NCBI GenBank assembly: GCA_934691625.1
Contig: CAKUTA010000010.1
Location: forward strand, 15,502 to 79,501
Source of the DNA: an uncultured Bacteroidales bacterium
Lineage (GTDB): Bacteria > Bacteroidota > Bacteroidia > Bacteroidales > UBA932
Direction: 5' to 3'
Length of the DNA: 64,000 nt
Positions within the stretch are counted from its first letter, which is position 1. Every line of letters starts with the position of its first letter. Under the pieces are notes generated by a model. That model did not search any database and was not told where the DNA came from. It saw only the letters and a list, made by a program, of their open reading frames with translations. Shown here one piece after another: positions 18,151 through 27,992 of this stretch. The translations under genes and the position numbers were made by a program.

Positions 18151-18663
18151 CTATTCACCGAAAATCCCGTCACTGCCCTGTCTTGCATCTTCAAATCCTG
18201 TATCCACAGGAAGCTGTTCGCCTCTTGCTGCGGCTCCTGCCCCGGCTGCCACAGCGAGAGAGTCGCACCGCTCATTTTCGGGGTGCCCCGCGTGCCCTTT
18301 CAGCCAATGGAATGTCACGTGGTGCTGCCTGTATATCAGCAGGAACCGCTTCCACAGGTCAGGATTCTTCACTTTCACGAAATCTTTGCGTTCCCATTTC
18401 TGAAGCCATCCCTCGTTTATCGCCTTGACGACATAGGAGGAGTCGCTCCATACCTCCACATCCGCATTCTTCCACTTTATGGCTTCCAGCCCCTTGATCA
18501 CTGCGAGAAGCTCCATGCGGTTGTTCGTGGTCCTTATGAATCCTCCGCTCATCTCCTTCTCCATGCCTGAGCACTTCAGGACGACCCCGTATCCTCCAGG
18601 TCCCGGATTACCGCTTGATGCCCCGTCGGTGTACATATATATAGGTGGTCTGCGATTTTCCAT
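18151..18663 (-). CDS. rnhA: Ribonuclease HI
   Basis: 170-residue enzyme that cleaves the RNA strand of RNA-DNA hybrids. The four acidic catalytic residues are present: Asp13 in YTDGASSGNPGPGG, Glu51 in NNRMELLA, Asp74 in WSDSSYV and Asp134 in NERCDSLA, with His124 in the flexible loop. The basic protrusion (KWERKDF, WKRF) is present. The ATG at 18663 is preferred; an in-frame TTG three codons upstream is possible but unneeded. It is monocistronic, with its own -7 element, and divergent from the polysaccharide export genes. Confidence 0.95.
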   Translation of the reverse strand: MENRRPPIYMYTDGASSGNPGPGGYGVVLKCSGMEKEMSGGFIRTTNNRMELLAVIKGLEAIKWKNADVEVWSDSSYVVKAINEGWLQKWERKDFVKVKNPDLWKRFLLIYRQHHVTFHWLKGHAGHPENERCDSLAVAAGAGAAARGEQLPVDTGFEDARQGSDGIFGE

Positions 18664-18684
18664 TGTAAACAACTTCTAATGTTA

Positions 18685-18692
18685 CAAATATA
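18685..18692 (-). promoter_or_regulatory. -7 promoter element for rnhA
   Basis: The minus strand reads TATATTTG, matching TAnnTTTG, about 22 bases before the rnhA ATG at 18663. A -33 TTG is not evident. Confidence 0.5.
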
Positions 18693-18721
18693 GCAAGAAT
18701 ATATTTTTCATTTTGTGAGAA

Positions 18722-18754
18722 TTGATGATTTTCCGAATAAAATGAATATCTTTG
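18722..18754 (+). promoter_or_regulatory. Promoter of the polysaccharide export genes
   Basis: TTG at 18722-18724 and TATCTTTG at 18747-18754 form a -33/-7 pair with a 22-base spacer. The leader to the ATG at 18791 is about 30 bases. Confidence 0.6.
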
Positions 18755-18790
18755 CATTTCAATGTTTTTAATAAAACTGATTGAAAAAAC

Positions 18791-19612
18791 ATGAATTGCA
18801 GAATAATACCTGTACTGGCGACGGCAGCTGCTGCGATACTGCTGGCGTCATGCGGATCCAAGACATCGCGCAATATTAACTATCTGCAGGAAGCGCAGAA
18901 AGACACTACTGTAGCCATGAAAGCCGAGGAAGGCATCCTCGTGCAGCCGAAAGACATGATTTCCATTGTTGTATCCAGCAGAAACCCGGAACTCTCGGCA
19001 ATGTTCAACCTAACGAATGTCAGCTATCAGGCTGGCGCCGAAACATCTGTGAACGGCTCGTATAACAGGATTCTCGGATATTCCGTGGACAATGACGGCT
19101 ATGTGGATTTCCCTATTGTCGGGAAAATATTTGTAGCCGGGATGACCCGCTGGCAAGTGGCGGAGACAGTGAAGACGGCGCTCGTTTCACGCAATCTTCT
19201 TAAGGATCCGGTGGTTTCTGTCGAGTTCCTGAACTTCAAGGTCTCGGTGCTTGGCGAAGTCACACGTCCTGGAACTTACGAGGTCACAGGTGACAAGATA
19301 ACATTGCTGGAGGCGCTCAGCCTTGCGGGCGACCTTACCATATATGGCCGCAGGGACCGTGTAAGCGTGGTCCGTGAAATCAACGGGAAACGCACCGTAT
19401 ATGTGAATGACCTCAGGTCTATGGACCTGTTCACATCCCCGTCCTATTATCTGAAGCAGAACGATGTCGTGATCGTCGAGCCGAATAAGGTCAGGGCCGG
19501 TCAATCGACAATCAACCAGAACAGCCTGAAGTCCACATCTTTCTGGATTTCCGTAGGCTCATTCCTCGTGACGATTGCCAACCTTGTAATTGCAGTTTCC
19601 AATTCAAAATAA
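18791..19612 (+). CDS. Polysaccharide export outer-membrane lipoprotein (Wza-like)
   Basis: 273-residue lipoprotein with lipobox LLASC (Cys21). The Poly_export domain (residues 40-145, with VQPKDMISIVV and VDNDGYVDFPIVGKIFVAG) is followed by an SLBB-like region (VSVLGEVTRPGTYEVTGDKITLLEALSLAG) and a C-terminal hydrophobic helix (about 249-268). This is the outer-membrane exit channel of Wzx/Wzy- or Wza-type polysaccharide export. It is followed after 11 bases by the BY-kinase gene and then by a PHP phosphatase gene, together the export-control set for capsule or exopolysaccharide. Confidence 0.92.
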   Translation: MNCRIIPVLATAAAAILLASCGSKTSRNINYLQEAQKDTTVAMKAEEGILVQPKDMISIVVSSRNPELSAMFNLTNVSYQAGAETSVNGSYNRILGYSVDNDGYVDFPIVGKIFVAGMTRWQVAETVKTALVSRNLLKDPVVSVEFLNFKVSVLGEVTRPGTYEVTGDKITLLEALSLAGDLTIYGRRDRVSVVREINGKRTVYVNDLRSMDLFTSPSYYLKQNDVVIVEPNKVRAGQSTINQNSLKSTSFWISVGSFLVTIANLVIAVSNSK

Positions 19613-19623
19613 CGCATATACCG

Positions 19624-22047
19624 ATGGAAAACATTGACAACAAGCCTTATAACGGACAGAACGAGTCGGAAGGAGAGTTTCTTAACCTTGCAGATATCTG
19701 GGCTCTTGTCTGGAATCACAAGTGGTGGTATGTTGTATCGGTAGTGATATGCATATTCTTTGCCGTAGTATATATCTACAGGACGTCACCTACATACAGC
19801 CGGACCGCAAAAGTCATCATTGATGACAGCAACGAGAACTCTGCATTGAGGGATCTTGCATCCTTTACCGGCGGTGTGTCAAGGTACAGATCTACAGGAA
19901 GCTCCAATGTCTATAACGAAATGGAGGCTTTCACGTCTCCTGATATTATGGCGAATGTCATAAGAAAGCTCGGTCTTGAGACATCATACGTCGAGAAGCA
20001 GTTCTTCCGCACTCGTGAGCTTTACACTGATTCCCCTGTTGCTCTTCAGCAGGCAGGGGATAATCTTGTGTCGGCATATTCCTTCGAGCTTGTGAAACGC
20101 GGGGACAGCACTTTCGTCATGAAGAAGTTCATGGTCGCCGGCAAGGATGTCGAGGAGCTTGATGTGAATGTAGAGGGCCATCTTGGCGATACTCTTGATA
20201 CACCTGTAGGCAAGCTTGTGCTATTCCCGACAATGATGTATGACAAGTGGAAGAAGCCTCTCCATGTCAGCTGGGTAAATGCCAGGAAGCTTGCCAAGGC
20301 ATGTACGAAGAGCCTTTCTGTATCGCTTTCCGGCAAGGAATCCACGGTGCTGGTCCTTACATTCAAGGACCGTTTCCCTGCACGTGCGGAAAGCATTCTG
20401 CGTACTCTCATTGACGTATATAACGCACAGTGGGTCGAGAACAAGAACAAGTCCGCCAGAAATACCACGTCTTTCATCAATGACCGTCTGGTTATCATCG
20501 AGAAGGAGCTTGGCGGTGTCGAGGAAAATCTTAAGGATTATAAGTCTTCCCACAAGATTACCGATATCCAGTCATTGTCCGATGCGTACCTGGAGGCATC
20601 TTCACGTTATCAGACAAAGTCATTCGAGGTGAGCAACCAGCTGGCTATCGCCAGATTCATAAAGGAATACCTGGAGGATTCTGCACATGCAGGAGCTCTG
20701 ATTCCTGCAAACTCAGGCATAGAGAGCAATAATATAGAATCCCAGATAAAGGAATATAACAATATGCTCCTGACCAGGGACAGGCTGATAAATGACAGCA
20801 GCGACGAGAACCCTCTCGTGGCTGACCTGAACCAGGGAATCGCTTCCCTCAGGATTGCAATCAACCGCTCTGTGGACAATCTCATCTCCACCCTGGAGCT
20901 GCAGTCTGCAAAGGTGGAGGCTGAGGAGAATGCCATAATGTCCAAGATATCAAATACTTCAGGACAGGAGCTGCAGCTTCTCTCCATAGAGCGCCAGCAG
21001 AAGATAAAGGAGGAACTTTATGTCTATCTCCTCAAGAAACGTGAGGAAAACGAGATAGCAAGTCTTGTCAATGTCGGGAATACCCGTCTGGTCATGACTC
21101 CTGACGGAAGCGACAGGCCTGAATCTCCTAATAAGAAGATGATTGCGCTGATAGCCCTGATTCTTGGAATGGGTATTCCTTTCGGTGTATTCTTCCTGCT
21201 TAAGCAGCTTGACAACAGGGTCAAGAACCGGACGGACATCGCTTCAGTCAAGGTGCCTTTCCTTTCGGAAATTCCACAGATAGGGGAGGGCGCAGGATTC
21301 ATGAACAAGCTGAGAGGCAACATGTGCGATACGCATAACAAGCGTATTGTCGTGGAGGCTGCAAACAGGGATTCCATAAATGAGGCATTCCGTGTCCTCA
21401 GGACAAATCTTGATTTCATGACATCACAGTCAACGGGCTGCAGGAAGATCATGGTGACCTCATTCAATCCTAATGCGGGCAAGACATTCGTAATAATGAA
21501 CATGGCTGCGACAATGGCTCTTAAGGGGTCTAAGGTGCTTATGATAGATCTGGATCTGCGTAAAGGCACGCTTGGAATATCGCTTGACCATAACAGGACG
21601 GGTGTGTCTGCCTACCTGAACGGAAAGATCTCGGATCCGATGTCCGCTATTCAGAATATAAGGGAGAATCTGGATATAATGTCTGTCGGGACATTACCTC
21701 CGAACCCGGCTGAACTTCTGGATTCTGAACGCTTCAGCAGCATGATAAAGGAACTCTCGGCGCATTATGACTATATCTTCATGGATTGCCCTCCTGTCGA
21801 TATCGTAGCGGATGCCTCCATTATTGCAAAGGCTGCAGACTATACTATATTCGTGATAAGGGCCGGGCTGTTCGACAAGAGATCGCTTCCTGCGCTTGAT
21901 GCACTTTATGGCGGAAAGCTCTACCGTAATATGGCTCTGGTGCTCAATGGCGTAGATTTCTCTGAAAACAGGTATGGCAGCTATTCTCACAGCTATGGTT
22001 ATGGCTATGGCTACGGATATGGGAATGCAGGCTTAGACAGAAAATAG
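19624..22047 (+). CDS. Polysaccharide co-polymerase with BY-kinase domain (Wzc-like)
   Basis: 807-residue inner-membrane protein. A Wzz domain with TM1 near residues 36-53 is followed by a long periplasmic coiled-coil region and TM2 near 504-523. The cytoplasmic tyrosine kinase has Walker A NPNAGKTF near 613-620, Walker A' MIDLDLRKG near 639-647 and Walker B YIFMDCPPVD near 716-725. The C-terminal tail is rich in Tyr-Gly, the usual autophosphorylation cluster. It controls chain length and assembly of exported polysaccharide together with the Wza-like lipoprotein upstream and the phosphatase two bases downstream. No glycosyltransferases lie nearby. Confidence 0.93.
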   Translation: MENIDNKPYNGQNESEGEFLNLADIWALVWNHKWWYVVSVVICIFFAVVYIYRTSPTYSRTAKVIIDDSNENSALRDLASFTGGVSRYRSTGSSNVYNEMEAFTSPDIMANVIRKLGLETSYVEKQFFRTRELYTDSPVALQQAGDNLVSAYSFELVKRGDSTFVMKKFMVAGKDVEELDVNVEGHLGDTLDTPVGKLVLFPTMMYDKWKKPLHVSWVNARKLAKACTKSLSVSLSGKESTVLVLTFKDRFPARAESILRTLIDVYNAQWVENKNKSARNTTSFINDRLVIIEKELGGVEENLKDYKSSHKITDIQSLSDAYLEASSRYQTKSFEVSNQLAIARFIKEYLEDSAHAGALIPANSGIESNNIESQIKEYNNMLLTRDRLINDSSDENPLVADLNQGIASLRIAINRSVDNLISTLELQSAKVEAEENAIMSKISNTSGQELQLLSIERQQKIKEELYVYLLKKREENEIASLVNVGNTRLVMTPDGSDRPESPNKKMIALIALILGMGIPFGVFFLLKQLDNRVKNRTDIASVKVPFLSEIPQIGEGAGFMNKLRGNMCDTHNKRIVVEAANRDSINEAFRVLRTNLDFMTSQSTGCRKIMVTSFNPNAGKTFVIMNMAATMALKGSKVLMIDLDLRKGTLGISLDHNRTGVSAYLNGKISDPMSAIQNIRENLDIMSVGTLPPNPAELLDSERFSSMIKELSAHYDYIFMDCPPVDIVADASIIAKAADYTIFVIRAGLFDKRSLPALDALYGGKLYRNMALVLNGVDFSENRYGSYSHSYGYGYGYGYGNAGLDRK
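21994..22023 (+). repeat. Five tandem Tyr-Gly codon pairs in the kinase tail
   Basis: A near-perfect 6-bp tandem repeat (TATGGC-like) encodes five consecutive Tyr-Gly pairs in the autophosphorylation tail of the BY-kinase. Copy-number change would be in frame and would alter the number of phosphorylatable tyrosines. Confidence 0.8.
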
Positions 22048-22049
22048 CG

Positions 22050-22757
22050 ATGTTCGGTTTTTTCAGCAGCAGGTCGAATCTGCATGAGTCCGGGCTTCTG
22101 CAGGGGTTTACAGATAATCATTCGCATATTCTGTATGGTGTGGACGACGGTGTCCGTACTAAGGAAGAGGCGTTGTCCATATTGACCTTTATGGAAAATG
22201 AGGGGGTGAAGACCGTATGGTGCACCCCTCATGTCATGGAGGATGTCCCGAACAGGACAGAGGATCTGCGTGCAAGGTTTGAACGGCTGAAATCTGAATG
22301 GGCCGGCGGCATCGAGCTTAAGCTGGCTTCTGAGAATATGCTGGACAGTCTTTTCAAGGAGAGGCTGGAAAAGAAGGACTTCCTGTTTCACGGAGACGGA
22401 AAGCTGCTTGTGGAGACTTCCACATGGGCGCCTCCGATAGACCTGTGGGATATGATAGACAGCATCATCGTCGCCGGATACAAGCCGATAATCGCCCATC
22501 CTGAGCGTTACAGGTATATGGAGATGTCTGACTATAGGCGTCTGGTGGACATGGGCGCGGAGCTGCAGCTGAATATTCCTTCCATAGTCGGAGTATATGG
22601 CGAAGATGTTCTCAGGAAAGCTGAAGCTATCCTGGAAAACGGCTGGTACAGCATCGCCGGGTCAGACTGCCATAGATTCCGTGCTCTTGAGAGCCAGGTA
22701 TCATGCAAGATACTGTCGAAAGGCACGGTCTCCAGGCTGAAATCACTGCTTGGCTAG
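22050..22757 (+). CDS. CpsB/CapC-type PHP-domain protein-tyrosine phosphatase
   Basis: 235-residue metal-dependent phosphatase expected to dephosphorylate the BY-kinase encoded just upstream. PHP metal-ligand motifs are present: TDNHSHILYGVDDG near residue 22, CTPHVM near 58, IAHPERY near 150 and GSDCHRF near 205. The start is two bases after the kinase stop, so both are made from one transcript. Its TAG overlaps the stop codon of the convergent aminotransferase gene by three bases. It differs from Wzb-like low-molecular-weight phosphatases by the PHP fold. Confidence 0.92.
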   Translation: MFGFFSSRSNLHESGLLQGFTDNHSHILYGVDDGVRTKEEALSILTFMENEGVKTVWCTPHVMEDVPNRTEDLRARFERLKSEWAGGIELKLASENMLDSLFKERLEKKDFLFHGDGKLLVETSTWAPPIDLWDMIDSIIVAGYKPIIAHPERYRYMEMSDYRRLVDMGAELQLNIPSIVGVYGEDVLRKAEAILENGWYSIAGSDCHRFRALESQVSCKILSKGTVSRLKSLLG

Positions 22758-24046
22758 CCTCTGCCGGATTTGCAGTATTCTTCGAGAGCCGCTCTCAAGA
22801 TGGTTATCGCGCGTTTCAGATCACTGATGTTCAGAACGTAGGCCATTCTTACCTCGTCCATGCCGAGGCCTGGTGTCGCATAGAATCCAGAGGCAGGGGC
22901 CATCATTATTGTTTCTCCCTTGAACTCAGGTCCTGGCGTTGCCGGGCCAGGAAGCGGGCTGCTGAAATGAATCTTGCCGTCGCCTGACGTGTCGTCGATG
23001 CTGTCTTCCCTATAGCAGAAATCGGTGAGACACCATCTGCAGAAGTCCTCAGCATTCTTCACCGGAAGCCTGGCGACTGTATAGAATGCGCCTTCTGGCA
23101 TAGGGGAGTACACTCCAGGTATCTCGTTCAGAGCCTTGATGAAGAAATCACGTCTGTCCTTGTATTCTTTGAAGCACTTTCGTGAGTATAGCTCTGTGCC
23201 CTCTACAGATGCCTCCGCGGCAATCTGACCGAGCAAGGGAGGACTGAGCCTGGACTGGCAGAACTTGAGCAGGGCTTCACGGACAGCCGCGTTTCTTGTC
23301 ACGACCATGCCTATGCGTATTCCACATTCCGAATATCTCTTGGATACGGAATCCACCACTATCACATTGTCCTCTATCCCGAACAGCGTAAGGGCGGATA
23401 CGTATGGCTCGCCTGTATATACGAATTCCCTATATACCTCATCGGCGATCAGGAAAAGGTCGTATTCCTTCACGAGGTCACGGATCTGGAACATCTCTTC
23501 CGATGAATACAGATACCCGGTAGGATTGTTCGGATTGCAGATGAGAATGGCTCTTGTCCTTGCCGTTATGGCTTTCCTGAAATCATCTGCGGAAGGTAGG
23601 GCGAACCTGTCCTCTATTCTGGATGTGACAGCCTTTACCTTTAGCCCTGCCGCTTCAGCGAAGCCGAGATAATTAGCATATCCAGGCTCAGTGATTATGA
23701 CCTCGTCGCCAGGGTCGAAACAGGTGAGGAATGTCGCCAGAAGTGCTTCCGAGCCTCCGGCTGTCACTATGATCTGTTCCGGTGAAAGGTCAATGCCGAA
23801 CTTTCTGTAGTATCCTGCAAATTTCTTCCTCAAGGAATTCATCCCCTGGCTTGGACTGTATTCCAGGGTCCTGCGGTCGATCCTCCTGATAGCCTCCAGT
23901 GCCTTTCCTGGCGTCGGCAGGTCAGGCTGTCCGATGTTCAGATGATAGACTTTCATTCCCCGTTTCTTCGCCTGTTCTGCGAATGGGGTGAGCTTGCGTA
24001 TAGGTGAAGCAGGAAGATCCGCTCCTCTTTGCGAGATATGTGGCAT
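22754..24046 (-). CDS. PLP-dependent aminotransferase class I/II
   Basis: 430-residue fold-type I aminotransferase. PLP-contacting residues are NPNNPTG (170s), D202 in LIADEVYREF, the Schiff-base lysine K236 in VDSVSKRY and the phosphate-binding R243-G region. The family (aspartate aminotransferase-like) transfers amino groups from amino acids to 2-oxo acids; the exact substrate cannot be read. The C-terminal domain carries a Pro/Gly-rich insertion of roughly 25-30 residues (DDTSGDGKIHFSSPLPGPAT and following) before the MMAPASGFY segment. The 4-bp overlap at its 3' end with the phosphatase gene is convergent. Confidence 0.9.
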   Translation of the reverse strand: MPHISQRGADLPASPIRKLTPFAEQAKKRGMKVYHLNIGQPDLPTPGKALEAIRRIDRRTLEYSPSQGMNSLRKKFAGYYRKFGIDLSPEQIIVTAGGSEALLATFLTCFDPGDEVIITEPGYANYLGFAEAAGLKVKAVTSRIEDRFALPSADDFRKAITARTRAILICNPNNPTGYLYSSEEMFQIRDLVKEYDLFLIADEVYREFVYTGEPYVSALTLFGIEDNVIVVDSVSKRYSECGIRIGMVVTRNAAVREALLKFCQSRLSPPLLGQIAAEASVEGTELYSRKCFKEYKDRRDFFIKALNEIPGVYSPMPEGAFYTVARLPVKNAEDFCRWCLTDFCYREDSIDDTSGDGKIHFSSPLPGPATPGPEFKGETIMMAPASGFYATPGLGMDEVRMAYVLNISDLKRAITILRAALEEYCKSGRG

Positions 24047-24067
24047 ATCCGGTCATTATTAGTTTCG

Positions 24068-24098
24068 CTAATATAGCATTTCGGAGGCTCAATTCCAA
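24068..24098 (-). promoter_or_regulatory. Promoter of the aminotransferase gene
   Basis: On the minus strand TTG (24098-24096) and TATATTAG (24075-24068) are separated by 20 bases. The -7 element differs from consensus at one position. Confidence 0.55.
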
Positions 24099-24158
24099 CA
24101 GTTAAGAGGCCAGACCATATTTTCCGGCCGAAATTTTAGATTACGTGCGTTTTTCATT

Positions 24159-24166
24159 ATATTTGT
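24159..24166 (+). promoter_or_regulatory. -7 promoter element for secA
   Basis: TATATTTG matches TAnnTTTG and lies 25 bases before the secA ATG. No -33 TTG is evident. Confidence 0.55.
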
Positions 24167-24191
24167 ACGTTTGTATAAAAATCGATTAACA

Positions 24192-27100
24192 ATGGCTTTA
24201 GTTGACATAATAAAGAAGGTGTTCGGGACCAAGTCCGAACGGGACATGAAGCAGGTCCGGCCTATTCTTGACAAGGTGCTTGCCGCATACGAAAGCATTG
24301 ACAAGCTTTCCAACGATGAGCTCAGGGCGAGAACAGAGGATCTGAAAAGGCGAATCCGTGAGGTCGAGGAACCGTTCGAGAAGAGAATTGCTGAAATCAA
24401 GGAGCAGCTTGAAAGCGATATTCCTGTAAGCCAGAAGGAATCCCTTGCCACCGAGTCCGACAAGCTTGTGAAGGACGAGGATGCCGAGATCGAGAAGATC
24501 CTGAACGAGATTCTTCCTGAGGCTTTCGCGATAATGAAATCGACAGCACGCAGGTTCGCGCAGAATCCTGTAGTGGAGGTTACGGCCAATGATTTCGACC
24601 GTAATCTGAGCGCATCACATGACTTCGTGAAGATCGAAGGAGACAAGGCGCTGTGGCAGAACCATTGGATGGCCGGAGGAAACGAGGTCACCTGGGACAT
24701 GGTCCACTACGATGTCCAGATTATCGGAGGTATCGTCCTTCACCAGGGAAAGATTGCCGAGATGGCCACAGGAGAGGGAAAGACACTCGTTGCGACATTG
24801 CCTGTATTCCTCAATGCCCTTGCCGGCAAAGGTGTGCACATGGTGACAGTGAACGACTACCTGTCCAAGCGAGACTCCGAGTGGATGGGGCCTCTCTATA
24901 TGTTCCATGGACTTTCAGTGGACTGCATTGACAAGCATGAGCCTAACAGCGATGCCCGCCGGAAGGCTTACGAGTGCGACGTGACATTCGGAACGAACAA
25001 CGAGTTCGGCTTCGACTATCTGAGGGACAATATGGCTACAGGAATGAAGGACCTGGTGCAGCGCAAGCATCACTTCGCCATTGTCGATGAGGTTGACTCC
25101 GTGCTTATTGACGACGCGAGAACACCTCTTATCATTTCCGGACCTGTAGCCAAGTCTCAGGACGATGAGCAGTTCAAGATTTTCAGACCTTATGTCGAAA
25201 AGCTGTACACCAGCCAGCGTGCGCTTGTGACCAGGACATTGAACGATGCCAAGAAGGCCATCGCCGAGGGCAAGGAGGACGAGGGCGCGAAACTTCTTTT
25301 CCGCTGTCATAAGGGACTGCCTAAATATCAGCCTCTTATCAAGTTCCTCAGCGAGCCTGGCATGAAGCAGCTTATGCAGAAGGCGGAGAATTTCTATATC
25401 CAGGACAATGAGCGCAACATGCCTGAGGTCACAGATGACCTCTACTTCGTGATAAACGAGCAGCAGCATTCTGTGGATATGACGGACAAGGGACACGATA
25501 TGCTCGCAGCAGAGGTATCAGACCCGAATTTCTTCATACTCCCAGATGTAGGCTCGATGGTGGCGGATATCGAGAAGAGCGATGAAGCCCCTGCGGAGAA
25601 GCAGAGCCGGAAGGATGCCCTGATGGAGGACTACGCTCTTAAGAGCGAGCGTGTACATACTGTCATTCAGCTTCTCAAGGCTTATGCGATGTTTGAGAAG
25701 AACGTTGACTATATCATCTCCGATGACGGCAAGGTGAAGATTGTGGACGAGCAGACCGGGCGTATCATGGAGGGCAGACGCTGGAGCGACGGCCTGCATC
25801 AGGCAGTAGAGGCGAAGGAGAATGTGACAGTGGAGGCTGCGACACAGACATTCGCCACTATCACATTGCAGAACTACTTCAGAATGTACCATAAGCTTGC
25901 CGGTATGACAGGTACGGCAGAGACTGAGGCCGGTGAGTTCTGGTCCATCTATAAGCTGGATGTGGTAGTTATCCCTACAAACCGCCCTGTTATCAGAAAA
26001 GACTTCGATGACCTTATATATAAGACCAAGAAAGCCAAATATGCGGCGGTTATAAACAAGGTTGCGGAACTTCGTGCCGCAGGACGCCCTGTGCTTGTGG
26101 GCACTACGGATGTAGATACGTCAGAGCTTCTCAGCCGAATGCTGAAAATGCGTGGAATTCCGCATAATGTACTTAATGCCAAGCAGTTCGCTAGGGAGGC
26201 TGAAATCGTGGCACAGGCAGGACAGTCAAGTACAGTCACTGTCGCCACAAATATGGCAGGACGAGGAACCGATATCAAGCTGTCCCCTGAGGTAAAGGCT
26301 GCTGGAGGACTTGCGATCATCGGAACCGAGCGTCATGACAGCCGCCGTGTGGACCGCCAGCTGCGTGGACGTGCAGGACGTCAGGGCGATCCGGGCTCAT
26401 CTACATTCTATGTATCTCTCGAGGATAAGCTGATGAGGCTTTTTGGTTCAGAGAGGATTGCGGCTATCGTGGATAAGCTGGGAATGACTGATGAGGATGC
26501 CCTTGAGAGCAAGATGCTCTCCAACAGTATCGAGAAAGCCCAGAGGAAAGTCGAGGAGAACAACTTCGGTATCCGTAAGAGGCTGCTGGAGTATGATGAT
26601 GTGATGAATTATCAGCGTGAGGCGATATACTCCAGAAGACGCAATGCGCTTTCAGGCGAGAGAATCGAGATCGATGTGATGAACATGATGATCGATGCTT
26701 CCGAGGTTATTATCAATAATGCCGATGGCATGAGCTATGATGATTTCTCGGCATATCTCATGGCGCAGCTCTCCATTGACCCGGGATTTGACGAGGCGTT
26801 CTGGTCTGATGCCAAGAAGGATGACCTGAAGAAAGCGCTTACGGAGCACATGCGTGAGGTTTACAACAGACGTATGGATGCCATGATCGCCAAGGTGTAT
26901 CCGTTCATCAAGGATGTATATGAAAAGCAGGGCGAGAAATGGCAGAACATTGCAGTGCCTATCACTGACGGACGCAAGGTTCTCCAGCTCGTGATCAATC
27001 TCAAGAAAGCGTACGATACAGAAGGGAAGGAGCTTGCCAAGTCACTCAGCAAGTCCATCATATTATATCAGATAGATGACCACTGGAAGCAGCAGCTACG

Positions 27101-27476
27101 TGATCTGGATGATCTCCGTCAGTCTGTGCAGAATGCGGCCTACGAGCAGAAGGATCCTCTCGTCATATATAAACTTGAGAGCTATAACCTGTTTGCTGCA
27201 ATGCTGGAGGCCCTGGACAAGGATGTGCTTTCGTTCCTGTTCCGTGCGACCATCTTCTTGCGCGAGCCTGACCAGGCTCAGCAGCCTAGAGAACCGCAGC
27301 AGCCAAGGCAGGACATGTCCAGGATGCAGGCACAGCATGGAGACCTCTCCACCAACGGCGGACAGCCTAAGGTAAAGATGCCTGTGCATGTGGAGAAGAA
27401 GATCGGCAGAAATGACCCTTGTCCATGCGGCTCAGGGCTCAAATACAAGAACTGCCATGGAAAGGGACTCGTATAG
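24192..27476 (+). CDS. secA: Preprotein translocase ATPase SecA
   Basis: 1094-residue motor of the Sec export pathway. Walker A is MATGEGKT (about residue 193), the DEAD-type box is [20 protein letters not shown], and the helicase motif [12 protein letters not shown] and helical scaffold are present. The C-terminus has a Gln/Pro-rich linker and the zinc-binding SEC-C motif CPCGSG...CH. It is longer than E. coli SecA because of insertions in the first nucleotide-binding/cross-linking region, as is usual in Bacteroidetes. The ATG at 24192 is chosen over an upstream TTG. The bactofilin gene follows after 29 bases. Confidence 0.98.
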   Translation: MALVDIIKKVFGTKSERDMKQVRPILDKVLAAYESIDKLSNDELRARTEDLKRRIREVEEPFEKRIAEIKEQLESDIPVSQKESLATESDKLVKDEDAEIEKILNEILPEAFAIMKSTARRFAQNPVVEVTANDFDRNLSASHDFVKIEGDKALWQNHWMAGGNEVTWDMVHYDVQIIGGIVLHQGKIAEMATGEGKTLVATLPVFLNALAGKGVHMVTVNDYLSKRDSEWMGPLYMFHGLSVDCIDKHEPNSDARRKAYECDVTFGTNNEFGFDYLRDNMATGMKDLVQRKHHFAIVDEVDSVLIDDARTPLIISGPVAKSQDDEQFKIFRPYVEKLYTSQRALVTRTLNDAKKAIAEGKEDEGAKLLFRCHKGLPKYQPLIKFLSEPGMKQLMQKAENFYIQDNERNMPEVTDDLYFVINEQQHSVDMTDKGHDMLAAEVSDPNFFILPDVGSMVADIEKSDEAPAEKQSRKDALMEDYALKSERVHTVIQLLKAYAMFEKNVDYIISDDGKVKIVDEQTGRIMEGRRWSDGLHQAVEAKENVTVEAATQTFATITLQNYFRMYHKLAGMTGTAETEAGEFWSIYKLDVVVIPTNRPVIRKDFDDLIYKTKKAKYAAVINKVAELRAAGRPVLVGTTDVDTSELLSRMLKMRGIPHNVLNAKQFAREAEIVAQAGQSSTVTVATNMAGRGTDIKLSPEVKAAGGLAIIGTERHDSRRVDRQLRGRAGRQGDPGSSTFYVSLEDKLMRLFGSERIAAIVDKLGMTDEDALESKMLSNSIEKAQRKVEENNFGIRKRLLEYDDVMNYQREAIYSRRRNALSGERIEIDVMNMMIDASEVIINNADGMSYDDFSAYLMAQLSIDPGFDEAFWSDAKKDDLKKALTEHMREVYNRRMDAMIAKVYPFIKDVYEKQGEKWQNIAVPITDGRKVLQLVINLKKAYDTEGKELAKSLSKSIILYQIDDHWKQQLRDLDDLRQSVQNAAYEQKDPLVIYKLESYNLFAAMLEALDKDVLSFLFRATIFLREPDQAQQPREPQQPRQDMSRMQAQHGDLSTNGGQPKVKMPVHVEKKIGRNDPCPCGSGLKYKNCHGKGLV

Positions 27477-27505
27477 TTGGACTGAAACTGAAAACGGATA
27501 CAAGA

Positions 27506-27910
27506 ATGAGCAAGACACAGACTCCTGTTGTCAATGTAAATGAGGTCAGCAGGATTTCAACGGGGACAGTGATAAAAGGCGAGATCAATTCGCCGAATGA
27601 TATCAGGATCGACGGAATCTTCGAAGGAAAGATCTTTTCCAAAGGGCGTGTTGTCGTAGGGGAGAAGGCAGAGATTAATGGCGATATTGTCTGCGACAAT
27701 GTCGATTTCTGGGGAAAGATGACAGGAAGCCTTTATGTGAAGGATACATTGACACTCAAGGATACGTGCTCTGTGAAGGGTGACCTTCACGTCCAGAGAC
27801 TTGTAGTGGAGCTTGGCGCCCACTTTGATGGCTCGTGCAAGATGCTGTCAGAAGGGGAGTTCGAGCAGGTTTCAGAGTCTTCGTCAGCAGTACAGCCTGA
27901 AGAAGCGTAG
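27506..27910 (+). CDS. Bactofilin family polymer-forming protein
   Basis: 134-residue protein with a central right-handed beta-helix of regular hydrophobic repeats (residues 20-115: IKGEINSPNDIRIDG, GKIFSKGRVVVGEKAEINGDI and following) flanked by short disordered tails. This is the bactofilin pattern; such proteins polymerise without nucleotide and scaffold envelope and cell-shape factors. The start at 27506 gives the compact family N-terminus; the frame is open further upstream into secA. It is probably cotranscribed with secA. Confidence 0.88.
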   Translation: MSKTQTPVVNVNEVSRISTGTVIKGEINSPNDIRIDGIFEGKIFSKGRVVVGEKAEINGDIVCDNVDFWGKMTGSLYVKDTLTLKDTCSVKGDLHVQRLVVELGAHFDGSCKMLSEGEFEQVSESSSAVQPEEA

Positions 27911-27975
27911 AATTTCTGAGAAATAGATCATGCGTTCTGCATTGCAGCGATGATTGTATATTTCGTCAGAAATTC
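27910..27975. promoter_or_regulatory. Inverted repeat spanning the AraC-gene promoter
   Basis: GAATTTCTGA (27910-27919) and its exact reverse complement TCAGAAATTC (27966-27975) are separated by 46 bases. The right arm lies between the -33 and -7 elements of the AraC-family gene. A smaller palindrome CTGCATTGCAG is centred at 27942. The arrangement could be an operator pair or a weak terminator for the bactofilin gene. Confidence 0.4.
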
Positions 27976-27985
27976 ATTATATTTG
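27954..27985 (+). promoter_or_regulatory. Promoter of the membrane AraC-family gene
   Basis: TTG at 27954-27956 and TATATTTG at 27978-27985 are separated by 21 bases. The start codon is only eight bases after the -7 element, so the mRNA would be leaderless or nearly so. Confidence 0.65.
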
Positions 27986-27992
27986 TCTCGTT

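Noticed and set aside
27954..27992. Upstream TTG start for the AraC-family protein
   Set aside because: The codon coincides with the -33 element and precedes the -7 element, so it would not be transcribed from this promoter.
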